Below, one piece after another: positions 7,257 to 14,608 of a stretch of DNA of 44,355 bases (its first letter is position 1; each line of letters starts with the position of its first letter). A model generated the notes under the pieces. That model was not told the origin of the DNA and did no database searches. It was given only the letters and a program-made list of their open reading frames with translations. Origin of the DNA: Mesobacillus selenatarsenatis SF-1 (lineage in GTDB: Bacteria; Bacillota; Bacilli; Bacillales; Cytobacillaceae); the NCBI RefSeq assembly GCF_000813125.1, contig NZ_BASE01000081.1, positions 1 through 44,355 of the forward strand, read 5' to 3'. Position numbers and translations under genes: made by a program.

Positions 7257-9440
7257 ATGAAGTGGGCAAGGAAATTAACGGCTTTTTCGGGCAGCCAAAA
7301 AGGCTCGAAAGGAATCGTGGCCCTTTGGGTCCTAGCAGCATTGTTGCTAGGCTGGCTTGCTCCAAGTGCAAGTGATTATGCGACAAGCATTAATGAGTCC
7401 GGGCTTCCTGAAGATTCCGTTTCACTGAAAGCAGATGAGAAAATCAATGAGCATTTCCCGGATGACGAGGGGATTCCCGCACTGCTCGTTTTTAATAAAA
7501 AGGGAGAATTCACCGAGGATAATTTTGCGATCATTGACCAGATCAGCAAAAAGCTGACGGAGGCGGAACTAGAGGGTGTAAAAGAGGTAGTGCAGTTCCA
7601 CCTGATGCCACCTGAAGCAAAAGCATCGTTTTTATCGGAAAACAATTCGACACTTATTTTGCCAGTTTCACTGAAAGAAAATCTCGAACGCAGCACAATC
7701 AATGACAATATTAAAAAGATTGGGCAGCTTGCCAAAAAAGAGTTGAAAGGACAGGAGGAGGTCAAGCTGGCCATCACCGGTCCGGCTGGGATTGTCGCCG
7801 ATATGATCGGCATATTCGCCCGGGCGGATATCGTGTTATTGCTGGGCACAGTCGGACTGATCTTTATCCTGTTAATCCTGATTTACCGTTCGCCGCTGTT
7901 GGCGCTGGTGCCATTATTGGGAGCAGGACTTGTTTATGAAGTGGTCAATAAAAGTATTGGAATATTTGGCTCTGCAGGGATGGAAATTGAGACACAGTCG
8001 ACCTCGATCATGTCAATCCTGTTATTTGCAGCACTGACTGATTATTCGCTGTTCATTGTGGCGCGTTTCAAAGAAGAACTGAAAAAGGTAGAAAATAAAT
8101 ATACCGCGATGAAGCGGGCGATGGAGGAAGTCACTGAACCGATTCTCTTCAGCGGCGGGACCGTACTCGCGGCCATGCTTGTGTTGTTCGCTGCCATTTA
8201 TGAGCCATATCGCAATTTTGCGCCGGTTTTCTCGATTGCATTAGTGTTGATTCTCCTTGGCGGATTGACGTTGCTGCCGGCTTTGTATGTGCTATTTGGC
8301 AGGAAAGCGTTCTGGCCGTCACTTCCGAAAGTGGACCACCAGGCACTTGCTAAATCGGCCATCTGGTCCAGGCTTGGAAATATGGTAGTGAAAAATCCAG
8401 TAAAGAGCGGAGTCTTCGTGCTTATCCCGCTGGTGGCCATTGCCTTGAATACGGTCAATATCACGTACTCATTCAATCTTATCAAATCTTTCCCTGATGA
8501 CATCCAGTCAAGGCAGGGATATGAGATCCTGGAGAAGAACTTCTCGCCGGGTGAACTGGCACCGACAACCCTGATCGTTGAAAGTGACAGTGAAATAGGA
8601 AAAGAAGAGCTGCAAGCCTTAAGGAGTGAGCTCCTTGATATCGATGGAGTGGAACAGGTGAATCCAGATTTTGATGGAGTTGAACACGTGAATCCTGATT
8701 TTGCCCTGCACACTGATTCATATTTTTCCAAAGATAAAAATGCAGCAAAGCTGGAGATCGTTTTTGCCGGCAATCCTTATGACCAAAAGACATTCGATCA
8801 GTTGAATGAAATCCGTATTCAGGGAGGAGAGCTGAAGCAAGGTGCTGGCCTTGAAGGAGCAAACTTCTACTATGCTGGCGAAACCGCGAAGCAAGCAGAA
8901 GTCCGCGAAGTGAATGACCGCGATACTTGGGTGGTCGTCCTGTTAACGACCGTTGTCATCATGGTCCTGCTTGGCATGCAGACAAAATCCCTGATTGCTC
9001 CCATCTATATGATGGCAACGATCATCCTGTCGTATTTTACAGCGCTAGGAGCCGGCTTCTTCATCTTTGACCAGTTCTTCGGCTATTCTGAAATCAGTTA
9101 CCGGATTCCGTTATACACGTTCATCTTCCTGGTGGCACTTGGAGTGGACTATAACATCATGCTCATTTCAAGGATAAAAGAGGAAGCAAGGAACCATCCG
9201 ATTAAAGAGGCGATCAGTCTCGGCATATCCCATACAGGTGGAGTCATTTCATCAGCAGGAGTCATTCTTGCCGCAACATTCGCCGTCCTGATCACCCAGC
9301 CGATCATGGAGCTGTTCATGTTCGGGTTCACCGTCGCGATCGGTGTCTTGATTGATACATTCCTTATTCGAACAATTCTTGTACCAGCGATTATGGTCAA
9401 GCTGGGAAAATACAGCCTTTGGCCGCAAAAAGTAAAATAG
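7257..9440 (+). CDS. MmpL-family RND transporter (YdfJ-like)
   Basis: The 727-residue protein has the MmpL plan twice over. Each half has one helix (about 18-36; 382-400), an extracytoplasmic domain (37-190; 400-555), then five clustered helices (about 190-350; 556-720). TM4-type motifs with membrane acidic residues are visible: ALTDYSLFIVARFKEE near 260 and ALGVDYNIMLISRIKEE near 628, the expected proton-relay sites. Length matches B. subtilis YdfJ, itself controlled by a two-component system (YdfHI). MmpL pumps export lipids, siderophores or toxic compounds; position after hssRS suggests a stress or heme-related cargo, unproven. It contains a 10-residue in-frame duplication near 463-482. 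A bidirectional terminator follows. Confidence 0.9.
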   Translation: MKWARKLTAFSGSQKGSKGIVALWVLAALLLGWLAPSASDYATSINESGLPEDSVSLKADEKINEHFPDDEGIPALLVFNKKGEFTEDNFAIIDQISKKLTEAELEGVKEVVQFHLMPPEAKASFLSENNSTLILPVSLKENLERSTINDNIKKIGQLAKKELKGQEEVKLAITGPAGIVADMIGIFARADIVLLLGTVGLIFILLILIYRSPLLALVPLLGAGLVYEVVNKSIGIFGSAGMEIETQSTSIMSILLFAALTDYSLFIVARFKEELKKVENKYTAMKRAMEEVTEPILFSGGTVLAAMLVLFAAIYEPYRNFAPVFSIALVLILLGGLTLLPALYVLFGRKAFWPSLPKVDHQALAKSAIWSRLGNMVVKNPVKSGVFVLIPLVAIALNTVNITYSFNLIKSFPDDIQSRQGYEILEKNFSPGELAPTTLIVESDSEIGKEELQALRSELLDIDGVEQVNPDFDGVEHVNPDFALHTDSYFSKDKNAAKLEIVFAGNPYDQKTFDQLNEIRIQGGELKQGAGLEGANFYYAGETAKQAEVREVNDRDTWVVVLLTTVVIMVLLGMQTKSLIAPIYMMATIILSYFTALGAGFFIFDQFFGYSEISYRIPLYTFIFLVALGVDYNIMLISRIKEEARNHPIKEAISLGISHTGGVISSAGVILAATFAVLITQPIMELFMFGFTVAIGVLIDTFLIRTILVPAIMVKLGKYSLWPQKVK
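8643..8702 (+). repeat. 30-bp in-frame tandem duplication within the MmpL gene
   Basis: Two adjacent 30-base units encode DGVEQVNPDF and DGVEHVNPDF. They differ at a few bases, so the duplication is not brand-new. It lies in the second extracytoplasmic domain. Confidence 0.95.
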
Positions 9441-9450
9441 AAACAAAAAA

Positions 9451-9477
9451 AGCGTGCTCAGCTGTGGCACGCTTTTT
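9451..9477. terminator. Bidirectional terminator between mmpL and the 57-residue gene
   Basis: AGCGTGC pairs with GCACGCT around a 9-base loop. It is flanked by A-run on the left and T-run on the right, so it can serve both convergent genes. Confidence 0.85.
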
Positions 9478-9487
9478 AGTGGGGTTA

Positions 9488-9661
9488 TTAATTTCTCTCT
9501 AGTTCTTCCTCAAAGTAAAATGTGCTTGGATATTCCTTCACAGTGTATGAATATCTTTTCATGTTTTTTACGTATTGGGATTTCATGATTGTCACTGTTT
9601 CGCCGGTTTCCTTGATATTGACCGATTGACCTGTTTTATAAATGTTGCTTGCGCTTTTCAA
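9488..9661 (-). CDS. Small conserved-type protein, 57 residues, function unknown
   Basis: A TTG at 9661 opens a frame encoding a charged, soluble protein with no membrane segment. It starts as K-S-A-S-N-I-Y-K-T-G-Q, includes GETVTI and YVKNMKRYSYTV, and ends YPSTFYFEEELERN. It resembles small hypothetical proteins common in Bacillus, but I cannot name a family with certainty. An AAAGGG ribosome site lies 11 bases upstream, which is weak. It ends against the shared terminator at 9451-9477, consistent with a real convergent gene. The basic middle and aromatic-acidic tail suggest a compact beta domain. No function is proposed. Confidence 0.65.
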   Translation of the reverse strand: MKSASNIYKTGQSVNIKETGETVTIMKSQYVKNMKRYSYTVKEYPSTFYFEEELERN

Positions 9662-9782
9662 TTAGCCACGCCCTTTCATGTTCTTTTAATTATACCACAT
9701 TTTCTGATTCACTTTTATTAATCCATTATGGGCTTTTGAATGATATTTTATAAAATCCTGTTTATGGAAAATCCCTTAATGC

Positions 9783-9811
9783 TTGCACTATCCTTTTAAT
9801 TCTGTTATTCT
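9783..9811 (+). promoter_or_regulatory. Sigma-A promoter of the cold-shock gene
   Basis: TTGCAC, 17 bases, TATTCT. The predicted start near 9818 leaves an untranslated leader of about 115 bases, typical of cold-shock genes. The leader carries TGGATATCAC twice (9870 and 9906), the second just before the ribosome site. Confidence 0.65.
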
Positions 9812-9932
9812 TAGGAAGAATTATTTTTGTTCGGTATGCAAGGAAAGAACATGCACTGCTTGATTCGCCTGGATATCACTGAGACAAGAATAGTAACAAA
9901 TTGTGTGGATATCACACTAGGAGGCAACAAAA

Positions 9933-10133
9933 ATGGAAAACGGTAAAGTAAAATGGTTTAACGCAGAAAAAGGTTTCGGATTCATCGAACGTGAAGGTGG
10001 AGAAGACGTATTCGTACACTTCTCAGCTATCCAAGGCGAAGGCTTCAAGTCTCTTGAAGAAGGCCAAGAAGTTTCTTTCGACGTTGAGCAAGGCGCTCGT
10101 GGACCACAAGCAGCTAACGTTACAAAACTATAA
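9933..10133 (+). CDS. cspD: Cold-shock protein (CspD-like)
   Basis: The 66-residue protein is a single cold-shock domain that binds single-stranded RNA and DNA and acts as an RNA chaperone. RNP1 (KGFGFIE, 13-19) and RNP2 (VFVHF, 26-30) are intact, and the aromatic residues W8, F9, F15, F17, F27 and F30 form the usual nucleic-acid face. The C-terminal [11 protein letters not shown] and overall length match B. subtilis CspD most closely, although the CspB/C/D paralogues are hard to separate by eye. TAGGAGG lies 8 bases before the ATG. A long leader suggests post-transcriptional temperature control. Codon use is notably biased, as expected of a highly expressed gene. Confidence 0.93.
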   Translation: MENGKVKWFNAEKGFGFIEREGGEDVFVHFSAIQGEGFKSLEEGQEVSFDVEQGARGPQAANVTKL

Positions 10134-10152
10134 TAACGGATTAGCCCATACA

Positions 10153-10187
10153 AACAAGCTCTGAGTCATCAGAGCTTGTTTTTTTAT
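10153..10187 (+). terminator. Intrinsic terminator of cspD
   Basis: A perfect 12-bp stem (AACAAGCTCTGA and its complement), a 4-base loop GTCA and a T-run. Confidence 0.92.
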
Positions 10188-10188
10188 T

Positions 10189-10370
10189 TGTTAAGGAAAT
10201 TATAAAATTATTTAGGTGTGGATAACTGCATGTGGTTTTCTTAATCCAGCTCCTGCGCCTAGCCCCTCGAGTCGCTTCGTTCCGCCCATTGAAGTCAAAG
10301 AACGACTTCATTGGGCGGCCCTCCAGCGCTTGTCGGGGCTGAACAAGGCGCTTGCGCTTTTTGTTCTTTT
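10189..10370. repeat. Structured intergenic repeat, copy 2 of 3, with 5' flank
   Basis: The core at 10246-10370 matches the element at 6714. Its central arms CCGCCCATTGAAGTC and GACTTCATTGGGCGG pair at all but one position around AAAGAAC. About 55 bases before it (from TTATAAAATTATT through GTGGATAACT to TTAAT) are also shared with copy 3. This flank contains TGTGGATAA (10217-10225), the complement of the consensus DnaA box. The element follows the cspD terminator directly. Confidence 0.9.
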
Positions 10371-10389
10371 TTTAAAACTTTTAATATAC

Positions 10390-10444
10390 AAATAAAAAAA
10401 CCCCACTCCAATTGAGTGGGGTTTAATGCGGTAAAGCAATGGTT
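10390..10444 (-). ncRNA. Candidate small minus-strand RNA of about 54 bases
   Basis: An extended -10 promoter on the minus strand (10451-10459) and a strong minus-strand terminator (10398-10424) delimit a transcript of roughly 54 bases with no open reading frame. It could be a small RNA or the remains of a deleted gene. This is a prediction from promoter and terminator only. Confidence 0.3.
10398..10424 (-). terminator. Strong minus-strand intrinsic terminator
   Basis: AAACCCCACTC pairs perfectly with GAGTGGGGTTT around five bases, with seven T following on the minus strand. No protein gene ends here on that strand. Confidence 0.85.
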
Positions 10445-10450
10445 GTTCTT

Positions 10451-10482
10451 ATTATAGCATAAGTTTTACAGACACTGTAAAA
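10451..10482 (-). promoter_or_regulatory. Minus-strand promoter with overlapping perfect palindrome
   Basis: On the minus strand TGC-TATAAT is an extended -10 (TATAAT at 10456-10451). Immediately upstream, 10464-10482 is the perfect 8-3-8 palindrome TTTTACAG-ACA-CTGTAAAA, placed where an operator would overlap the -35. I do not recognise the regulator. The rest of 10483-10647 shows no feature I can name. Confidence 0.5.
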
Positions 10483-10647
10483 AAAGTTTTTCGGATTGCA
10501 AACTTTGTTGGTTGCCTGCACATCATTTCTCCCCAATTGGTTCCCCCTAAATTCCTGAGACCGGGAAGGTGCACTTCCAAAATTCGATAGCCACCCTTTT
10601 GAATAGACAAAATAATGCAATTTTATTAAAAATATCTGAATTTTCCA

Positions 10648-10676
10648 TTGAAGTATCCATATGGGGAGTAGATAAT
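10648..10676 (+). promoter_or_regulatory. Sigma-A-type promoter of the KinB-like kinase
   Basis: TTGAAG, 17 bases, GATAAT, ending 47 bases before the ATG. No sigma-H-type motif was recognised. Confidence 0.6.
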
Positions 10677-10723
10677 AATTATGTAGGCATATATTCATAT
10701 TCTGGAGAATCCTGGGGGATACA

Positions 10724-11959
10724 ATGGTAGAGTTTATAAAAGATTTGATCTTGCATTTTTCAATTATATTATCGCTCGGCTTCATGTATAACTTTCTATG
10801 GATGCAGAAGCGTTCGGTATATAAGAAACAAGTCTTTAAAATGGCCATTTTAGCGGCGCTATTGATGACAATGGCATTGCCTGTAAGATTCCATGGTGGG
10901 ATGGAATTCGACTTGAAGCTGGTTCCAGTCTTCATTGCCTTTTTTTATCTAAGCAGGACCGATAGCTTTTTGCTTGTGGCTGTCCTGTTGTTATTGCAGG
11001 GCTTTGTAGGAATTGACAAGCTCCCCGTCACGGCCGTCAATTATCTGGTCATACTGATTTTATTTTTTTCGATTGAAAAATTATATAAAAATACAACTGT
11101 TAACAAGAAAATCGCTCTTGGCCTTTTTGTGTACGGCATGATCACAACGACAAGACTTGCAGCAATGATCAACGCCGACAAAGCGGAGGGCTATTTGTAT
11201 TTGCTTGTATTTTCACTCGTCTCTTTCGTTGCGCTATCGGTAACCATTTATATCATTGAAATGACTAACTTGCAGCTTAAATTGATGCATGAGCTTCACA
11301 AAGCTGAGAAGTTTTCAGCAATCAGCCAGCTCGCAGCATCCGTTGCCCATGAAATCCGGAACCCAATGACCACGATCAGAGGCTTTATGCAGGTTCTCCA
11401 AGGAGAAAAGAATCTGAATGATAACCAGAATCTCTTCATCACGATATCCCTTCAAGAGCTGGACCGTACCCAGACAATCATTGATAATTTCCTCTCTCTG
11501 GCAAAACCAAATACAGGCAGCATGGCAAAAATTGACCTGAGCGAACTTTTAAAAGAAACGATTGACTTCATGAGATCCTATTCGCATCTCGCCAATACGG
11601 AATTGGTCGAGGCAATCGATAAGAACCTTTGCATCAATGGTGATGCCCATGAAATAAGACAAGTTTTTATCAATATCCTGAAAAATGGCATCGAAGCTAT
11701 GCCTTCTGGCGGAAGCATCTACATCATCGCCAAGGTCGACAAAAATAATGTAAGAATCCAGTTCCGGGATGAAGGAGTCGGCATGAATAAAGAGCAACTC
11801 GACAGACTCGGTCACCCTTATTACTCCACGAAGGAAAAAGGCACAGGCCTCGGCATGATGATTTCCTTTGATATTATCCAAAGAATGAGAGGCCGAATCA
11901 ATGTCGAAAGTGCAGAAGGAAAAGGCACAACATTCACGATTCTGCTGCCATGTGAGTAA
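10724..11959 (+). CDS. KinB-like membrane sensor histidine kinase
   Basis: The 411-residue kinase has about six membrane helices in residues 5-180. It includes a 5TMR-LYT-like segment (FDLKLVPVFIAFFYLS, 62-77). The dimerisation box has H209 (ASVAHEIRNPMTTIRGF), and the ATPase domain has an N box (INILKNGIEAMPSGG), DEGVGM and GTGLGM. The catalytic half is strikingly like B. subtilis KinB, which feeds the Spo0A phosphorelay at the start of sporulation. KinB is normally followed by the lipoprotein gene kapB; that gene is absent here, so it may be a paralogue. CTGGGGGA precedes the ATG. The gene is monocistronic between its promoter and a repeat array. Confidence 0.85.
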   Translation: MVEFIKDLILHFSIILSLGFMYNFLWMQKRSVYKKQVFKMAILAALLMTMALPVRFHGGMEFDLKLVPVFIAFFYLSRTDSFLLVAVLLLLQGFVGIDKLPVTAVNYLVILILFFSIEKLYKNTTVNKKIALGLFVYGMITTTRLAAMINADKAEGYLYLLVFSLVSFVALSVTIYIIEMTNLQLKLMHELHKAEKFSAISQLAASVAHEIRNPMTTIRGFMQVLQGEKNLNDNQNLFITISLQELDRTQTIIDNFLSLAKPNTGSMAKIDLSELLKETIDFMRSYSHLANTELVEAIDKNLCINGDAHEIRQVFINILKNGIEAMPSGGSIYIIAKVDKNNVRIQFRDEGVGMNKEQLDRLGHPYYSTKEKGTGLGMMISFDIIQRMRGRINVESAEGKGTTFTILLPCE

Positions 11960-11967
11960 TGGAATAC

Positions 11968-12112
11968 GTTCCTTGTAGAAGGGCTCTATCGGCCAAACGG
12001 AAGGCGTAAAGCGCTGGAAAATGTCCGATAGAAGGGTTCTATCGGCCAAACGAAAGGCGAAAGCGCGAGAAAGTGTCCGATAGAAGAACCTGCCGTACAA
12101 ACGGAAACCAGA
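11968..12112. repeat. 52-bp repeat array (hairpin family A), nearly three copies
   Basis: The core TGTCCGATAGAA-GGG-TTCTATCGG occurs at 12022 and, diverged, at 12074, 52 bases apart; a partial copy precedes it near 11970. CCGATAGAA and TTCTATCGG are perfectly complementary. Each core is followed by GCCAAACG and AAGGCG. The same consensus appears at 26256-26482. With the leader of mtnK this fills the 357-base gap between the kinase and mtnK. Confidence 0.9.
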
Positions 12113-12129
12113 AAACGAGATTGTAAATG

Positions 12130-12160
12130 AAAAAGAAGGTAGATAACGGTCTTCTTTTTT
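12130..12160. terminator. Probable terminator between kinase and mtnK
   Basis: AAAAAGAAG and CTTCTTTTT pair around 12 bases and a T-run follows. Being A/T-rich, it is a moderate candidate. The following 12161-12316 holds only the mtnK leader with a TATAAT at 12261. Confidence 0.55.
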
Positions 12161-12316
12161 ATAGATGGGATTAGAACAATCGCAAAACCAAAGTTGAGCA
12201 GTCGCCTCCGGTTTTCTATGTTGGAGATGATTTTTAGTGCGTCGAAATACAATCTTAAGCTATAATAATTTTTAAAAGATTTCCATAATTGTTTTACGGG
12301 AAAGGGGAAGTAAATC

Positions 12317-13537
12317 ATGGCTGATTTTAATACTTATTTTTTGATGAATGCTGATGAGGTCATTTTATATGTAAAAGAAAAGACCGATTTTTTTGATAAA
12401 GATGCTGAATTGAGCTGTACCGAAATTGGGGATGGCAATTTAAATTATGTATTCCGGGTGATTGATGAGCAATCGGGAAAGTCATTGATTGTCAAACAGG
12501 CTGGTGATACTGCGAGGATTTCTGACGAATTCAAGCTTTCCACAAACCGGATCAGGATTGAATCCAATGTGCTTAGGCTTGAAGGTGAGCTGGCACCAGG
12601 TCTGGTCCCGGATGTCTACCTGTTTGATGATGTGATGAATTGCTGCGTGATGGAAGATTTATCTGATCATACAATCCTCCGTACAGCGCTTAATGAAGGC
12701 CGGATTTTTCCGAAGCTTGCGGATGACCTGACTACTTTCATGGTCAATACGCTTCTGCTCACTTCGGATGTGGTCATGGAGCATAAGGCAAAAAAGGCGC
12801 TTGTCCAGGATTATATCAACCCGGAATTGTGCGAAATTTCCGAGGACCTTGTATACTCTGAACCTTTCACTGACCATAACAACCGAAATGAATTGTTCCC
12901 GGCAAACAAGGAATGGATAGAAGAAAATATATATGGTGATGATAAATTGCGCTTTGAAGCTGCGAAGCTGAAGTTTGCCTTCATGACCAATGCCCAGGCA
13001 CTTGTACATGGTGATTTGCATTCAGGTTCTGTTTTTGTAAAAGAAGAATCAACAAAAGTAATTGATCCTGAATTCGCGTTTTACGGTCCGATGGGCTATG
13101 ACGTTGGAAACGTAGTTGCTAACCTGATGTTCGCGTGGTCACGCGCACATGTAACTAATGCGGATGAGAAGTATGTTTCCTGGCTTGAGGAAACGATTGA
13201 AGATACGGTAAATCTTTTTGTGGAAAAATTCCTGGCAAGCTGGAAGGATAATGTCACTGATATCATGGCGAAGGAGAAGGGATTCGACCGCTGGTATCTG
13301 GATTCTGTTCTACAGGATACTGCATCGGTAACAGGCATGGAGATGATTCGCCGTATTGCCGGCCTTGCGAAGGTCAAGGATATGACTTCAATTGAGGATG
13401 AGAAGCAACGTGTGGCAGCAGAAAGAATCTGCCTGTCAGCGGCGAAGCAATTCATTTTGAAATCAGCCAGCTACAAAACGGGCGAACAATTTTTAAAAGT
13501 ATTAAAGGATTCAGCTTCAAGCCATAATATGCGATAA
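12317..13537 (+). CDS. mtnK: 5-methylthioribose kinase
   Basis: The 406-residue enzyme phosphorylates 5-methylthioribose at C1 with ATP, in the methionine salvage pathway; some homologues also accept 5-deoxyribose. It has the aminoglycoside-phosphotransferase-like fold: [12 protein letters not shown] at 37-48 (glycine-rich loop), K60 in IVKQAGD, the catalytic loop [11 protein letters not shown] (231-241, D233) and DPEFAFYGP (250-258). Length matches the family (about 400). AAAGGGGAAG lies before the ATG; TATAAT at 12261 may be its -10. It is followed after 46 bases by a class II aldolase. No SAM riboswitch is recognisable upstream and mtnA, its usual partner, is not adjacent. Confidence 0.93.
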   Translation: MADFNTYFLMNADEVILYVKEKTDFFDKDAELSCTEIGDGNLNYVFRVIDEQSGKSLIVKQAGDTARISDEFKLSTNRIRIESNVLRLEGELAPGLVPDVYLFDDVMNCCVMEDLSDHTILRTALNEGRIFPKLADDLTTFMVNTLLLTSDVVMEHKAKKALVQDYINPELCEISEDLVYSEPFTDHNNRNELFPANKEWIEENIYGDDKLRFEAAKLKFAFMTNAQALVHGDLHSGSVFVKEESTKVIDPEFAFYGPMGYDVGNVVANLMFAWSRAHVTNADEKYVSWLEETIEDTVNLFVEKFLASWKDNVTDIMAKEKGFDRWYLDSVLQDTASVTGMEMIRRIAGLAKVKDMTSIEDEKQRVAAERICLSAAKQFILKSASYKTGEQFLKVLKDSASSHNMR

Positions 13538-13583
13538 TAGGACGTTCCCTATCTAGATTTTTAGAGAAAGAGAGGCGCATCAT

Positions 13584-14225
13584 ATGTTGCTTCTGGAAGA
13601 ACGGATGAAAGTCGTAGAATACGGCAAGAAAATCATTTCTAGCGGACTGACTAAAGGGACTGGTGGAAATATCAGCATTTTCAATCGGGAAAAGCAGCTG
13701 GTTGCCATCAGTCCGAGCGGGATCGATTATTTCGAGACGAAGCCTGAAGATATTGTGATCATTAATTTGGATGGCGAAATCGTGGATGGCAGCAAAAAGC
13801 CTTCGAGTGAGCTTGACATGCATTTGATTTTTTACCAGCGCCGCGAAGATTTAAACGCGCTTGTCCACACCCACTCTCCCTATGCAAAAACGATTGCGAC
13901 ACTTGGTTGGGACATTCCGCCGATCACTTATTTGGTGGCGTTTGCCGGTCCGAATGTAAGGTGCGCTCCATATGCAACATTCGGAACGAAGGAGCTCGCC
14001 GAAAAGGCATTTGAAGGCATGGTGGATAGAAGAGCTGTGCTGTTGGCGAACCACGGTATGATTGCCGGTGCCCATAACATCGAAACAGCATTTACAGTCG
14101 CTGAGGAAATCGAGTTCAGCGCCCAGATTTATTACCAGGCGAAAGCGATTGGCGAGCCAACAGAACTTACTGAAGAAGAAATGGCACGCCTGTCAAAGAA
14201 ATTCGAAAGTTACGGCCAGAGATGA
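13584..14225 (+). CDS. Class II (zinc) aldolase, fuculose-phosphate-aldolase type
   Basis: The 213-residue protein has the class II sugar-phosphate aldolase signature. It carries KGTGGNIS (24-31) for phosphate binding, SPSG (43-46), the catalytic E76 (PSSELDMH), and zinc ligands H95, H97 (VHTHSPYA) and H157 (ANHGM). Linked to mtnK it most likely cleaves 5-deoxy- or 5-methylthio-ribulose 1-phosphate to dihydroxyacetone phosphate plus an aldehyde, the DHAP-shunt step described in other bacteria. Such clusters usually include the isomerase mtnA, which is missing here. GAGAGG lies 8 bases before the ATG, and a terminator follows the stop directly. Fuculose or ribulose substrates remain possible. 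Confidence 0.85.
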   Translation: MLLLEERMKVVEYGKKIISSGLTKGTGGNISIFNREKQLVAISPSGIDYFETKPEDIVIINLDGEIVDGSKKPSSELDMHLIFYQRREDLNALVHTHSPYAKTIATLGWDIPPITYLVAFAGPNVRCAPYATFGTKELAEKAFEGMVDRRAVLLANHGMIAGAHNIETAFTVAEEIEFSAQIYYQAKAIGEPTELTEEEMARLSKKFESYGQR

Positions 14226-14246
14226 CCCTCTAATTTGAGGGTTTTT
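14225..14246 (+). terminator. Terminator of the mtnK-aldolase operon
   Basis: ACCCTC and GAGGGT form a 6-bp stem around 6 bases, followed by a T-rich tail. Confidence 0.7.
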
Positions 14247-14424
14247 CTTTTTAGCGGACATATAAAGTAGATAGTATTAAACCGAAACATATAAAATCCT
14301 ACCGATTCAACCTTTCATCTATATTTCATAAAAGTGAATCACAAAGTAACTAGATTATGCTATGATTATTAAAAGAAAAAAATGGACTGATTGGATAGTT
14401 TTACTAGAGGGGGACAGGCTGGCT

Positions 14425-14562
14425 ATGAGAGCGAGGACAAGGAAGAGTGAACCTTTTTCATTTGATAAACTGAAGGAATTTTTCACTACTGTGATTCTGC
14501 ATCTTAGTTTTTATGCCTTCATCGTGTTTCTCGTTGTTTTTTTCATTGATAATTTTAGCTAA
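14425..14562 (+). CDS. Single-span membrane miniprotein, 45 residues
   Basis: The frame from ATG 14425 encodes a basic N-terminus (MRARTRKSEPF), a short amphipathic stretch (DKLKEFF) and one hydrophobic helix (about 22-41) ending IDNFS. An upstream ATG at 14362 lies inside a TATGAT (14361-14366) that looks like the -10, so the downstream start, preceded by GGGGGACAGG, is preferred. A perfect terminator follows directly. I do not recognise a family. Topology would be N-in, with nearly nothing outside. Confidence 0.5.
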   Translation: MRARTRKSEPFSFDKLKEFFTTVILHLSFYAFIVFLVVFFIDNFS

Positions 14563-14571
14563 ATACATAAA

Positions 14572-14608
14572 AACACAGCTGCCGTGGTTGGCAGCTGTGT
14601 TTTGTTTT
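14572..14608. terminator. Bidirectional terminator
   Basis: A 12-bp perfect stem (AACACAGCTGCC and its complement) with a 6-base loop. It is followed by TTTTGTTTTT on the plus strand and T-containing DNA on the minus strand. It serves the miniprotein and the convergent channel gene. Confidence 0.88.

Noticed and set aside
10483..10647. Known structured RNA (riboswitch or 6S-like) between the minus-strand promoter and the kinase promoter
   Set aside because: A short stem GGAAGGTGCACTTCC is visible, but no conserved core of a class I know.
10423..10935. 170-residue minus-strand frame
   Set aside because: It overlaps the promoter and first helices of the KinB-like gene, has no ribosome site and has shadow-like composition.
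12113..12316. SAM riboswitch before mtnK
   Set aside because: The conserved S-box blocks are absent; only a TATAAT and A/T-rich leader are seen.
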